Source: Rhodococcus jostii RHA1
GTDB lineage: Bacteria > Actinomycetota > Actinomycetes > Mycobacteriales > Mycobacteriaceae
Direction: 5' to 3'
DNA length: 64,000 bases
Assembly: GCF_000014565.1 (NCBI RefSeq)
Contig: NC_008268.1
Coordinates: 7,072,501-7,136,500 of the forward strand
Part shown: positions 37,562 through 46,698 of the stretch, piece after piece
Layout: each line of letters begins with the position of its first letter
Numbering within the stretch: the first letter of the stretch is position 1
Translations under genes and position numbers: made by a program
The notes under the pieces: generated by a model
The model's input: the letters and a program-made list of their open reading frames with translations, nothing else
Databases searched by the model: none
What the model was told of the DNA's origin: nothing

Positions 37562-39493
37562 GTGCGTACGGATCGTGAAGTGAACCAGGTTCGACCCGAC
37601 TTTTCGTGGGGATTCCCGTTCAGCGCGGTGGTCGGTCAGGACCGGTTGCGCCTCGCCCTCATCCTCTGCGCAGTCCACCCCGGTATCGGCGGCGTCCTCG
37701 TCCGCGGTGAGAAGGGGACGGCCAAGTCGACGGTGGTCCGCGCTCTCACCGCACTGCTGCCCGCGGTGCACGACGAGAACGGGACGCGCCCGGCGCGACT
37801 GATCGAACTGCCGGTCGGAGCAACGGAGGACCGCGTCGTCGGTTCCCTCGACCTCGAGAAGGTCCTGCGCGACGGTGAGCGCGCGTTCCAACCCGGGCTG
37901 CTGTCGGCCGCCCATCAGGGTGTTCTCTACGTCGACGAGGTCAATCTTCTGCACGACCATCTGGTCGACGTGCTCCTCGACGCGGCGGCGATGGGCCGCG
38001 TCCACATCGAGCGTGACGGCATCTCGCACTCGCACGCCGCCCGGTTCGTGCTGGTCGGCACGATGAACCCGGAGGAAGGCGAGCTCCGGCCGCAGCTCCT
38101 CGACCGGTTCGGGCTGGCCGTCGACGTCGCCGCGTCGCGGGAGGTGGACGTGCGCATGGAGGTGGTCCGGCGGCGCCTGGACTTCGAGCGTGACCCGGCA
38201 CGGTTCGCCGAGCGCTACGCCGAGCAGGACGCGGCCTTGGCGGCCGCCATCCTCGAGGCCCGCGACCGGCTCGACTCCGTCGAGCTCGACGACGTCGAGT
38301 TGCGCCGAATCTCTTCTCTCTGTGCGTCGTTCGACGTGGACGGCATGCGCGCCGATCTCGTCCTCGCCCGGACCGCGACCGCGCACGCCGCATGGCGGGG
38401 CGCCGGGGCCGTCACGGCGGAGGACGTGCGGGTCGCCGCCGAGCTGACCTTGCCGCACCGCCGCCGCCGGGATCCGTTCGACGAACCCGGCCTCGATGAA
38501 CAGCAGCTCGACGACGCGCTCCGCCAGGCCGACGAGGACGCCAGGTCCGGTGCCGAGGAACCGCCGGAGCAGGCGCCGGGAACTCCGCCCGGCACCCCGC
38601 CCGGACCGGACGGCAGGGACACCGACCCCGAGGGGCCCGACGATCCCGACGGACCCGGAGGTGGGGCTCCGGCACCCCCGGAACGCCCGGCGGGGCCGAC
38701 CGGCACCCAGTTCACCACCAAGCTCCTCGAGGTACCCGGAGTCGGCGAGGGCGCGCCGGGCCGGCGTTCCCGTTCGCGCTCGTCCCGCGGTCGCGCGGTG
38801 CGCTCCACCGCCGAACAGGGGCACGGACTCCATCTGGTGGGCACGCTGTTCGCCGCCGCTGAGCGGCAGGTCGCCCGCGGCCGGAGCACGGGCCGGATGA
38901 TCCTGGACTCGGCCGATCTGCGCGGGGCGATTCGCGAGGGGCGCGAGGGCAACCTCGTGGTGTTCGTCGTGGACGCGTCCGGGTCGATGGCGGCCCGTGA
39001 CCGATTGTCGGCCGTGACCGGTGCCGTCGTCTCACTGCTGCGCGACGCCTACCAGCGCCGCGACAAGGTGGCGGTGATCACAGTTCGTGGACGAGCCGCG
39101 GAACTGGTCCTGCCGCCCACGTCTTCGGTGGACATCGCCGTCCGCCGCCTGCGCGGAATGAAGACGGGCGGCAAATCCCCACTGGCAGAAGGATTCCTGC
39201 GCGCGCGTGAGGTCGTGCTGCGGGAACGTCTCCGCGATCCGCAGCGCCGCGCCCTCGTCGTCGCACTGACCGACGGGCGGGCGACGGGCGGCAAGGACGC
39301 ACTGCACCGGGCCAAGGTGGCCGCGGGGCTGCTCGCCGACAGCTCGGTCGCGTCGGTGGTCGTCGACTGCGAGACCGGCATGGTCCGGCTCGGGCTGGCC
39401 GCGGAGCTGGCCCGCCGGCTGCGGGGCGGCTACGTGCGCCTCGGCGAATTGTCCGCGCAGCAGGTCGCGGGCGTCGTCCGCGCCGCGGCGTGA
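37562..39493 (+). CDS. Magnesium/cobalt chelatase subunit, fused ChlI-ChlD type
   Basis: 643 residues. The AAA+ domain has Walker [10 protein letters not shown] (49-57) and [11 protein letters not shown] Pro/Gly/Asp-rich linker (about 320-400) follows. The C-terminal VWA domain has the MIDAS motif DASGS (471-475). It drives metal insertion, here probably cobalt into hydrogenobyrinate with CobN, which is not in this window. GTG 37562 is chosen for GAAGGGA 6 bases upstream; GTG 37547 is in frame but lies within the riboswitch 3' end. Homologous to Rv2850c. Confidence 0.92.
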   Translation: MRTDREVNQVRPDFSWGFPFSAVVGQDRLRLALILCAVHPGIGGVLVRGEKGTAKSTVVRALTALLPAVHDENGTRPARLIELPVGATEDRVVGSLDLEKVLRDGERAFQPGLLSAAHQGVLYVDEVNLLHDHLVDVLLDAAAMGRVHIERDGISHSHAARFVLVGTMNPEEGELRPQLLDRFGLAVDVAASREVDVRMEVVRRRLDFERDPARFAERYAEQDAALAAAILEARDRLDSVELDDVELRRISSLCASFDVDGMRADLVLARTATAHAAWRGAGAVTAEDVRVAAELTLPHRRRRDPFDEPGLDEQQLDDALRQADEDARSGAEEPPEQAPGTPPGTPPGPDGRDTDPEGPDDPDGPGGGAPAPPERPAGPTGTQFTTKLLEVPGVGEGAPGRRSRSRSSRGRAVRSTAEQGHGLHLVGTLFAAAERQVARGRSTGRMILDSADLRGAIREGREGNLVVFVVDASGSMAARDRLSAVTGAVVSLLRDAYQRRDKVAVITVRGRAAELVLPPTSSVDIAVRRLRGMKTGGKSPLAEGFLRAREVVLRERLRDPQRRALVVALTDGRATGGKDALHRAKVAAGLLADSSVASVVVDCETGMVRLGLAAELARRLRGGYVRLGELSAQQVAGVVRAAA

Positions 39494-39536
39494 TCCGGAT
39501 GCGGCTTCGGTAGGGGAGAGAGTAGAGAGAAGAGAC

Positions 39537-40151
39537 ATGCCCAAGGGTGTTCCCGAGAACGTTCCGAACGACGGCCTCACCACACGTCAACGACGCAACG
39601 CTCCCGTGCTCGCGGTCCACACCGGACCGGGCAAGGGGAAGTCGACGGCGGCATTCGGCATGGCGCTGCGTGCCTGGAATCAGGGATTCGACGTCGGGGT
39701 GTTCCAGTTCGTCAAGAGTGCCAAATGGAAGGTGGGGGAGGAAGCAGCCTTCCGAGCCCTCGGTCAGCTGCACGAGGACACCGGTGTCGGTGGGTCGGTG
39801 CAGTGGCACAAGATGGGCGAGGGCTGGTCGTGGACGCGTAAGCACGGCAGCGAGGAAGACCACGCCGCCGCGGCCGCCGAGGGTTGGCGCGAGATCGCCC
39901 GCCGGCTGGGGGCCGAGGAACACCGGTTCTACGTTCTGGACGAGTTCACCTATCCCCTGAAGTGGGGGTGGGTGGACGTCGACGAGGTGATCGAGGTCCT
40001 GCAGAACCGGCCCGGCAACCAGCACGTGGTGATCACGGGCCGCGACGCCCCGCAGGCACTGATCGACGCCGCGGATCTGGTGACGGAGATGACCAAGATC
40101 AAGCACCCGATGGACGCCGGCCGGAAGGGCCAGCGGGGCATCGAGTGGTGA
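39537..40151 (+). CDS. cobO: Cob(I)yrinic acid a,c-diamide adenosyltransferase
   Basis: Transfers the adenosyl group from ATP to the corrinoid cobalt (CobA/CobO/BtuR type). P-loop GPGKGKST (30-37); FQFVKSAKWKVGEE; VLDEFTYPLKWGWVDVDEV; and the final RKGQRGIEW, the conserved C-terminus. 204 residues. GAGAGAAGAGAC precedes ATG 39537. The stop overlaps the cobB GTG. Confidence 0.96.
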   Translation: MPKGVPENVPNDGLTTRQRRNAPVLAVHTGPGKGKSTAAFGMALRAWNQGFDVGVFQFVKSAKWKVGEEAAFRALGQLHEDTGVGGSVQWHKMGEGWSWTRKHGSEEDHAAAAAEGWREIARRLGAEEHRFYVLDEFTYPLKWGWVDVDEVIEVLQNRPGNQHVVITGRDAPQALIDAADLVTEMTKIKHPMDAGRKGQRGIEW

Positions 40152-41545
40152 CCACGCTCCCCGCGGCGCCGGCGGTGGTCATCGCCGCTCCCGCATCGGG
40201 CAGCGGAAAGACCACTGTCGCAACCGGTTTAGTGGGAGCGCTCCGTGCGTCGGGCTGCACGGTGGCACCGTTCAAGGTCGGCCCCGACTACATCGACCCC
40301 GGATACCACGGGCTCGCGGCCGGACGTCCGGGACGCAATCTCGACCCGGTCATGGTGGGCGCGCAGCGGATCGGCCCGCTGTACCGGCACGGCAGTTCGG
40401 GGTGTGACCTCGCGGTCGTCGAGGGCGTCATGGGCCTGTTCGACGGCAAGATCGACGCGGCGTCGCAGGAGCCGTCGGCCGAGGGATCGACGGCCCAGGT
40501 GGCGGCACTGCTCGGCGCCCCGGTCGTGCTCGTGGTCGACGCCCGCGGCCACAGTCAGAGCCTGGCTGCGATCCTGCACGGCTTCTCCACCTATGACTCC
40601 GGGGTCCGCATCGGCGGGGTGATCCTCAACCGGGTGGGAAGCCCGCGGCACGAACAGGTGCTGCGGCAGGCATGCGAGCGCGTCGGGCTCCCCGTGCTCG
40701 GCGCCGTGCCGCGGATGGCCGAATTGGAGGTCCCGTCCCGCCACCTCGGGCTGATCCCGGCGGCGGAGCACGGGGCCGACGCGGTGGACGCCGTCGACGC
40801 GATGACCCGATTGGCCGCTCGCCACCTCGACCTGCCTGCCATCCGCGCGCTCGCGTCGTCGGCGGTCGACGGGCCGGTGTGGGACCCCGCCGCCGAGGCC
40901 GGGCCGATTCTCCCCGGCCCTCGCCCGGTCGTGGCGATCGCCGGGGGCCGGGCATTTACGTTCGGGTACGCCGAACACCGCGAACTCCTCGGCGCCGCCG
41001 GTGCGGACGTGATCACGTTCGACCCCCTGCACGACGGGTTGCCGCCCGGCACCAGCGGCGTGGTGCTGCCCGGTGGCTTCCCCGAGGAGCACGCCGTCGC
41101 GCTCGCGGAAAACTCCGTGCTCCTGACGCAGATCCGCGAACTCGCCACCGCGGGGGCGCCGATCCATGCGGAGTGCGCCGGTCTGCTCTACCTCGCCCGC
41201 AGTCTCGACGGGCACGCGATGGCCTCCGTGGTCGGGGTCGACGCTTCGTTCGGGTCTCGTCTCACGCTCGGGTACCGCGAGGCGGTGGCGGTCACGGACT
41301 CCGTCCTCTTCGCGGCAGGTGAGCGGGTGGTCGGCCACGAGTTCCATCGCACGTCGCTCGCCGCGGCCGAGGCGGACGGCTTCGCGCCGGCCTGGGGCTG
41401 GCGGCCCTGGGACGGCCACCCTGCGCGCGAGGGTTTCGTCCGCGGCGGCGTGCACGCCTCGTACCTGCACACACACCCTGCGGGTCATCCGGAGGCGATC
41501 ACCCGTTTCGTGGCCGCGGCCCGCACCTTCGCCGCGCATGGGTGA
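40148..41545 (+). CDS. cobB: Hydrogenobyrinic acid a,c-diamide synthase
   Basis: ATP- and glutamine-dependent amidation of the a and c side chains. N-terminal P-loop APASGSGKTT, then KVGPDYIDPGYH and VVEGVMGLFDG. C-terminal glutaminase with ECAGLLYL (Cys nucleophile) and GHEFHRTS. 465 residues. GTG 40148 overlaps the cobO stop (GTGA); the open frame extends upstream only in antisense-like composition. Whether the substrate is cobyrinate or hydrogenobyrinate depends on aerobic or anaerobic pathway genes elsewhere. Confidence 0.95.
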   Translation: MTTLPAAPAVVIAAPASGSGKTTVATGLVGALRASGCTVAPFKVGPDYIDPGYHGLAAGRPGRNLDPVMVGAQRIGPLYRHGSSGCDLAVVEGVMGLFDGKIDAASQEPSAEGSTAQVAALLGAPVVLVVDARGHSQSLAAILHGFSTYDSGVRIGGVILNRVGSPRHEQVLRQACERVGLPVLGAVPRMAELEVPSRHLGLIPAAEHGADAVDAVDAMTRLAARHLDLPAIRALASSAVDGPVWDPAAEAGPILPGPRPVVAIAGGRAFTFGYAEHRELLGAAGADVITFDPLHDGLPPGTSGVVLPGGFPEEHAVALAENSVLLTQIRELATAGAPIHAECAGLLYLARSLDGHAMASVVGVDASFGSRLTLGYREAVAVTDSVLFAAGERVVGHEFHRTSLAAAEADGFAPAWGWRPWDGHPAREGFVRGGVHASYLHTHPAGHPEAITRFVAAARTFAAHG

Positions 41546-41918
41546 CGTCTGCGTCGGCGTCGGGTTCCGCGCGGCAACGAGCAGCACGGACATCCTCGCC
41601 GCCGTCCGGCACGCGCTGACGTCCGCGAACCCGGGTTCGGACGCGACCCTGGACTGCCTGTGCACCCTCGACCGGAAGGCCACGGAGCCGGCTGTCCGGG
41701 ATGCGGCAGCGGCGTTGGGTGTCGCCGTCCGCGGATTCGCCGCGGGGGAGCTGGCCGCCGTCGAGGTGGCGAACCCGTCGGACCGCGTGCACTCGGCGAC
41801 GGGATCGCCGAGCGTCGCGGAAGCGGCGGCGGTGCTCGGAGCGGGCGGCGGGCCCTTGATCGTGACCAAGTGGTCCGCGAATGGCGTCGTCGTCGCGGCA
41901 GCCCGTAAAGTTTCGTAG
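41538..41918 (+). CDS. CobE/CbiG C-terminal domain protein
   Basis: 126 residues. GVGFRAATSSTDILAAVRHA is the typical start of the CobE/GbiG C-terminal domain; LCTLDRKATEPAVRDAA and SVAEAAAVLGAG complete it. It opens before the cobB stop (8-base overlap) and belongs to the cob operon. In aerobic producers CobE acts near the ring-contraction steps; its exact role is unsettled. It is not in the gene order I recall for M. tuberculosis. Confidence 0.8.
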   Translation: MGDVCVGVGFRAATSSTDILAAVRHALTSANPGSDATLDCLCTLDRKATEPAVRDAAAALGVAVRGFAAGELAAVEVANPSDRVHSATGSPSVAEAAAVLGAGGGPLIVTKWSANGVVVAAARKVS

Positions 41919-41965
41919 GTTCGAGACGAGACGTGCAGGATTTTCTGGAGAAACGGGGAGAGCGC

Positions 41966-43192
41966 GTGACTGCTGCCACCGGAGACGAGACCAACTACCT
42001 GGTCGGACTCAATTTGGCCGATCGTCGTGTGGTCGTGGTCGGTGGCGGAACAGTGGCACAGCGCAGGCTCGGGCTCCTGATCGCATCGGGTGCGCGGGTG
42101 CACCTGATCAGCCGCGCGGTCACGCCGGCGGTCGAGGGAATGGCCACCGCGGGACAAATCACACTGGAACTTCGCGAATACCGGGACGGCGATCTGGCCG
42201 ACGCCTGGTACGCCATCGCGTGCACGGACGAACCGGACACCAACGCGGCGATCGTCGCCGAGGCCGAGCGGAATCGTGTCTTCTGCGTCCGCGCCGACAA
42301 CGCCCGCTACGGCACCGCCGTCACACCGGCGAGCGCAAGCTACGACGGGATGAGCATCGGCGTGCTGGCGGGCGGCGACCACCGCCGGTCCGCCGCAGTG
42401 CGCACCGCCCTCGTCGAGGGCCTGCAATCCGGTGCGGTCGCCGACACCGCCGACCACCCGGCGGCCGGTGTCGCACTGGTGGGCGGCGGCCCGGGCGACC
42501 CCGATCTCATCACCGTGCGCGGCCGGCGACTGCTCGCCCGCGCCGACGTGGTGGTCGCCGACCGCCTCGCCCCGCCGGAACTGCTCGCCGAACTCGGCTC
42601 CGACGTCGAGGTCATCGACGCCGCGAAGATTCCCTACGGCCGTGCGATGGCGCAGGAGGCGATCAACGCCGCCCTCATCGACGGTGCGAAGGCAGGCAAG
42701 TTCGTGGTGAGGCTCAAGGGCGGCGACCCGTACGTGTTCGGGCGCGGCTACGAGGAACTCGAGGCGTGCGCCGCGGCGGGTGTGCCCGTGACGGTCGTCC
42801 CCGGCATCACCAGTGCCATCTCGGTGCCGTCGGCCGCCGGCATCCCGGTCACTCATCGAGGCGTCACCCACGAGTTCGTCGTCGTCAGCGGTCACGTCGC
42901 CCCCGACCACCCGGATTCGCTCGTCGACTGGTCGGCGCTCGCCCGGTTGAAGGGCACGATCGTGTTGCTGATGGCCGTCGAGCGCATCGAGGCGTTCGCG
43001 ACGGTCCTCATGGAGGGAGGGCGTCCGGTGGACACCCCGGTCACGGTCATCCAGGAGGGGACGCTGCGCACGCAGCGCACCGTGCGGGCCGATCTCCAGA
43101 CCGTTGCCGCCCGGGTGAAGGAAGAGCAGATCCGGCCGCCCGCCATCGTGGTCATCGGGCCGGTGGCCGGGTTTTCTGTGGACGCTGGGTAA
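41966..43192 (+). CDS. cysG: Uroporphyrinogen-III C-methyltransferase with siroheme-synthase N-domain
   Basis: Bifunctional-type enzyme. N-terminal Rossmann domain (GGGTVAQRRLGLLIASGA) for precorrin-2 dehydrogenase/ferrochelatase; C-terminal SUMT domain with VGGGPGDPDLITVRG and LKGGDPYVFGRGYEE. It makes precorrin-2, the branch point to siroheme and B12. GTG 41966 is preferred (GGGGAG 5 bases upstream, and homology begins just after); GTG 41933 is the alternative. The protein is about 408 residues, shorter than E. coli CysG (457). Confidence 0.92.
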   Translation: MTAATGDETNYLVGLNLADRRVVVVGGGTVAQRRLGLLIASGARVHLISRAVTPAVEGMATAGQITLELREYRDGDLADAWYAIACTDEPDTNAAIVAEAERNRVFCVRADNARYGTAVTPASASYDGMSIGVLAGGDHRRSAAVRTALVEGLQSGAVADTADHPAAGVALVGGGPGDPDLITVRGRRLLARADVVVADRLAPPELLAELGSDVEVIDAAKIPYGRAMAQEAINAALIDGAKAGKFVVRLKGGDPYVFGRGYEELEACAAAGVPVTVVPGITSAISVPSAAGIPVTHRGVTHEFVVVSGHVAPDHPDSLVDWSALARLKGTIVLLMAVERIEAFATVLMEGGRPVDTPVTVIQEGTLRTQRTVRADLQTVAARVKEEQIRPPAIVVIGPVAGFSVDAG

Positions 43193-43195
43193 CGT
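43190..43195 (+). promoter_or_regulatory. -10 element overlapping the cysG stop (leaderless efpA)
   Basis: TAACGT, whose first three bases are the cysG stop codon, then 8 bases to GTG 43204. Confidence 0.5.
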
Positions 43196-43203
43196 GAACC
43201 CTC

Positions 43204-44727
43204 GTGTCTGAATCCCGAGTACCCGAAGGCGCGTCGGCGTCGAACAAGTCTGCGGCGAGAGCCACGGTGAATCCGCCGGCTGCCACCCGCGTGATGGGGC
43301 TTGCGATCATCGTGCTCAGCGGGCTGCAGATGATGGTGGTCCTCGACGGCACCGTCGCCAACCTGGCGCTCGCACCGCTGCAGGCCGATCTCGGTCTCAG
43401 CGACAGTGGCCGCAACTGGGTGCTGACGTCGTACGCACTGGCGTTCGGTGGCCTCATGCTCCTCGGCGGACGGCTCGGCGACGCGTTCGGCCGGAAGAAG
43501 ATGTTCGTCGGCGGTGTCGCCCTGTTCACCGTCGCCTCGCTGCTGTGCGGTCTCGCGGTGGGCGAGTTCATGCTGATCGCCGCCCGGTTCCTGCAGGGTG
43601 TCGGCGCCGCGGTGGCGTCCCCGACGGCGCTGGCCCTGGTCGCGACCACGTTCGCGGCCGGACCTGCGCGTAACCAGGCCATCGCGATCTTCGCGGCCAT
43701 GACGGGCATCGGGTCGATCGCGGGCCTGATCATCGGCGGCGCCCTCACCGAGGTGTCGTGGCGACTGATCTTCCTCATCAACGTGCCCATCGGCGTCGTC
43801 ATCGTGGGGTGCGCGTTCGTGGCATTGAAGGAGACCGCGGGTGAGCGCCTGGCCCTCGACGTTCCCGGGGCGGTTCTCGCCACGGTCGCGGCGACGGGCG
43901 TGGTGTTCGCGCTCACCGAAGGTCCGGAACTCGGCTGGGGGAGCCCGTACGTGATCGGTGCGCTCGTCGCCGGTCTGCTGCTGTTCTGCGCGTTCCTGTA
44001 CGTCGAACGGACCGCCGACAACCCGCTGCTGCCGTTCTCCCTCTTCCGCGACAAGAACCGGGTCGCGACGCTCGTCGCGATCTTCTTCGCCGGTGCCGTG
44101 ATGTTCACGGTCGCCGCCTTCGTCGCGTTGTTCGTCCAGGACATCCTCGGCTACAGCCCCCTCGAGGCCGGCCTCGCGTTCATCCCGTTCGCGTTCGGCC
44201 TCGGCGGCGCGGCCGCGGTGGCGTCCAAGCTCGCCGTGCGGATCCAGCCCCGGTGGCTCGTGATCGCCGGCGCGGCGATCATGGTGGTCGGGCTGCTGTA
44301 CGGCTCGACCCTCGACAGCTCCGCCACCTACCTCGGCAACCTGTTCGTGCCGGTCATCGGTATCGGATTCGGTGTCGGACTCGCCGTCGTCCCGCTCCCG
44401 CTGTGCGCCATCGCCGGTGTGTCGGAGACGGAGATAGGTCCGCTCGCCGCCATCGCCCAGGTGGCGCAGACCCTGGGTGGACCCCTCGCCCTGGCGGTCA
44501 TCGGGGCGATGGCCACCTCGCGAACGCTGTCCCTCGGCGGCATCTCCGGCAAGGTCGCCGACATGAATCCGACGCAACTCGAGGCGCTCGGCAACGGGTA
44601 CACGTTCGCCCTCGTCGGCAGTGCCGGGTGCGCCCTCATCGCGGGACTGGCCGCGCTGTTCATCCGCTTCACCCCGCAACAGGTCGCGCAGGCCCAAGCC
44701 GCCGAGAAGGCCGCGCAGCAGGCGTGA
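43204..44727 (+). CDS. efpA: MFS drug exporter, EfpA-like (DHA2, 14 helices)
   Basis: 507 residues. The hydrophilic N-terminus (~30 residues) is followed by about 14 membrane segments. LDGTVANLALAPLQADLGLS is helix-1 motif D1, GGRLGDAFGRKKMF the A-motif loop, and GIGSIAGLIIGGALTEVSWR the antiporter motif C. The position directly after cysG matches mycobacterial efpA. Probably exports hydrophobic drugs or lipids by proton antiport. Confidence 0.9.
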   Translation: MSESRVPEGASASNKSAARATVNPPAATRVMGLAIIVLSGLQMMVVLDGTVANLALAPLQADLGLSDSGRNWVLTSYALAFGGLMLLGGRLGDAFGRKKMFVGGVALFTVASLLCGLAVGEFMLIAARFLQGVGAAVASPTALALVATTFAAGPARNQAIAIFAAMTGIGSIAGLIIGGALTEVSWRLIFLINVPIGVVIVGCAFVALKETAGERLALDVPGAVLATVAATGVVFALTEGPELGWGSPYVIGALVAGLLLFCAFLYVERTADNPLLPFSLFRDKNRVATLVAIFFAGAVMFTVAAFVALFVQDILGYSPLEAGLAFIPFAFGLGGAAAVASKLAVRIQPRWLVIAGAAIMVVGLLYGSTLDSSATYLGNLFVPVIGIGFGVGLAVVPLPLCAIAGVSETEIGPLAAIAQVAQTLGGPLALAVIGAMATSRTLSLGGISGKVADMNPTQLEALGNGYTFALVGSAGCALIAGLAALFIRFTPQQVAQAQAAEKAAQQA

Positions 44728-44769
44728 ACGCGGTCCGGTCCGGTTTCGGCCCGGTTGACGTAGTCCGTC

Positions 44770-44777
44770 TATAGCAT
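44770..44777 (+). promoter_or_regulatory. -10 region of a leaderless promoter
   Basis: TATAGC or, shifted by two, TAGCAT lies 6-8 bases before ATG 44784. There is no ribosome binding site. Confidence 0.5.
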
Positions 44778-44783
44778 CCGGTC

Positions 44784-45155
44784 ATGGACTACAAAATCGA
44801 GCTGATCATTCTGCCGGTGTCCGACGTGGACCGGGCCAAGGCGTTCTACGCCGACCAGGTCGGCTTCGTCGTCGACCACGACCACCGCGTGAACGAGAAC
44901 GTCCGGTTCGTCCAGCTCACGCCGCCCGGGTCGGCGTGCTCGATCGCTGTCGGCGAGGGCCTGGTCGACACGCCGCCCGGCTCGGTGCACGGGCTGCAGA
45001 TCGTCATCGACGACGCCGACGCCGCCCACGCCGAGCTGTCCGCCCGTGGCGTTCCCGTCAGCGACGTACAGGACCTGGCGTGGGGGCGCTTCGTGTACTT
45101 CGCCGATCCCGACGGCAACGAGTGGGCGCTGCAGCAGCTTCCGCCGCGGACCTGA
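44784..45155 (+). CDS. VOC-family (glyoxalase/bleomycin resistance-like) protein
   Basis: 123 residues with two beta-alpha-beta-beta-beta modules: IELIILPVSDVDRAKAFYAD and VHGLQIVIDDADAAHAELSA. The end, GRFVYFADPDGNEWALQQL, contains the usual metal Glu. A single small VOC protein; dioxygenase, isomerase or binding role is not predictable. Monocistronic, leaderless. Confidence 0.85.
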   Translation: MDYKIELIILPVSDVDRAKAFYADQVGFVVDHDHRVNENVRFVQLTPPGSACSIAVGEGLVDTPPGSVHGLQIVIDDADAAHAELSARGVPVSDVQDLAWGRFVYFADPDGNEWALQQLPPRT

Positions 45156-45216
45156 CGTCGCGGCCGGTAGCGGAAATCGGCCTGCCCTCGCGCGATGAGC
45201 GGAGCATGATGGTCCT

Positions 45217-45984
45217 GTGGTCACGCCCTCCCGCACGTCCGTCACGGGGGCAGCCGCGGTGGGCCTGCTCCTCGCTGCCTGCGTAGCAGGGGGATCGGCC
45301 GCCGCCGCGCCTGCCGCCGCAGCCCCGGATCCTCGCGTCGGTCCGCTGTTCCTGGCCGGCACGCCCATCCACGTCTGCACCGGATCGGTTCTGGACAGCG
45401 CGGACGGCGACCTCGTCCTCACCGCCGCGCACTGCATCGCGGGGTCCGGCGGCGCGCTGTCGTTCGCGCCCGGATTCGACCGCGGCGTGGCCCCGTTCGG
45501 ACTGTGGACGGTGTCCCAGATCTATGTCGACCCCGCATGGCTGGAGTCGCAGGACCCGCAGCACGACTTCGCCGTGCTCCGGGTGGCCCCGAGCGGAACC
45601 ACCGTGCCGGCATCCGTCGAATCGGTGGTCGGTGGGGGATTCGAGTTGGCGTCCGCGCCGGAACCCGCGACCACCGTGGCCGTGACCGGCTATCCGACCC
45701 TCGGGGACGGTCCGGTGTCGTGCACCGCCGCGACCACGTCGACGGACAGCTATCCCACGGTGGTCTGCGACGGTCTCGGTGAGGGAACGAGCGGCGGCCC
45801 GTGGATCACGGGTTCGCGGGTCGTCGCCCTCGTCGGCGGCCTCGACCACGGCGGGTGCACCGAGTCGGTGTCCTACTCGCCGACGTTCGGTTCCGGAACG
45901 CTCGCCCTGCTGGATCGCGCGGAGCGCCGCGATGCAGGCGACTCGACACCGTTCGCCCTCGCCGGCGCCTGCACCCGATCCTGA
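45217..45984 (+). CDS. Secreted trypsin-like serine protease
   Basis: 255 residues. Signal peptide of about 36 residues (AAAVGLLLAACVAGGSAAAA). The catalytic triad is intact: His72 in TAAHC, Asp117 in HDFAVLRV, Ser192 in GEGTSGGPW. Four Cys probably form two disulfides. Predicted to be exported; a LAAC before the cleavage site could alternatively be a lipobox. GTG 45217. It converges on the CitB-like regulator. Confidence 0.88.
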   Translation: MVTPSRTSVTGAAAVGLLLAACVAGGSAAAAPAAAAPDPRVGPLFLAGTPIHVCTGSVLDSADGDLVLTAAHCIAGSGGALSFAPGFDRGVAPFGLWTVSQIYVDPAWLESQDPQHDFAVLRVAPSGTTVPASVESVVGGGFELASAPEPATTVAVTGYPTLGDGPVSCTAATTSTDSYPTVVCDGLGEGTSGGPWITGSRVVALVGGLDHGGCTESVSYSPTFGSGTLALLDRAERRDAGDSTPFALAGACTRS

Positions 45985-45993
45985 CGAACCGGG

Positions 45994-46674
45994 TCAGCGC
46001 GGGGCAGGCCGATATCGGCGGACTGGCCTGCCGGCGCCCCCGTATTCGAGCCGGACCTCCAGCAGTCCCTCGGACAGGTAGTGCTCGAGATAACGGCGCA
46101 CACTGACCCGGGACAGTCCGGCGAGTTCGGCGCATTCGGTCGACGACAGCTCGCCCTTCGACCGCAGGATGTCGAGCACCAGACGCCCGGTTTCGGCGCT
46201 GAGCCCCTTCGGGAGCCGGCTCGGCTCCGGATTCTTGCCCTTGCCGCCGAACAGGGAGTCGATCAGGGATTGGTCTGCACCGGACTGTGATTCGAGGGCA
46301 CGGGCACGGCGGCGGAAGTTCTCGAGTTTCTCCTGCAGCTGCGTGTAGTCGAACGGCTTGACCAGATAATCGGAGGCGCCGCCGTGCAGTGCGCGGCTGA
46401 CGGTGTCGATCTCCCTGGCGGCGGTGATCATGATGACCCCGACGGCGTTGCCCTCCGCACGCAGTCGCTGCAGGACGTCGAGGCCGGACATGTCCGGCAG
46501 GTACACGTCGAGGAGCACGAGGTCGGGGTGTGCGGTGCGCACCGATTCGAGGGCGTCGGCGGCGGTCCGCGCCACCCCGACGGTGGTGAACCCCGGTGTC
46601 TTGTCGACGAATCGGCGGTGGATCTCCGCGACCATGAAGTCGTCGTCGACGACCAGGACCTCATACATCGCCAC
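45994..46674 (-). CDS. Two-component response regulator, CitB/DcuR type
   Basis: 226 residues. Receiver domain with phospho-acceptor Asp56 (LVLLDVYLP), Thr84 and Lys106 (YLVKPF). The C-terminal HTH (about 170-225) includes GELSSTECAELAGLSRVSVR. This HTH is that of the CitB/DctR class, which pairs with CitA-type kinases. It follows its kinase gene by 24 bases. The likely target is tctCBA, transcribed divergently from the kinase. Confidence 0.9.
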   Translation of the reverse strand: MAMYEVLVVDDDFMVAEIHRRFVDKTPGFTTVGVARTAADALESVRTAHPDLVLLDVYLPDMSGLDVLQRLRAEGNAVGVIMITAAREIDTVSRALHGGASDYLVKPFDYTQLQEKLENFRRRARALESQSGADQSLIDSLFGGKGKNPEPSRLPKGLSAETGRLVLDILRSKGELSSTECAELAGLSRVSVRRYLEHYLSEGLLEVRLEYGGAGRPVRRYRPAPR

Positions 46675-46698
46675 GCCGTCCCGTCATGATCGGAGAGT

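Noticed and set aside
40229..42910. Minus-strand open frame of 893 codons
   Set aside because: Antisense to cobB, cobE-like and cysG, with shadow-type composition (His/Arg/Asp repeats). The cob genes have clear motifs.
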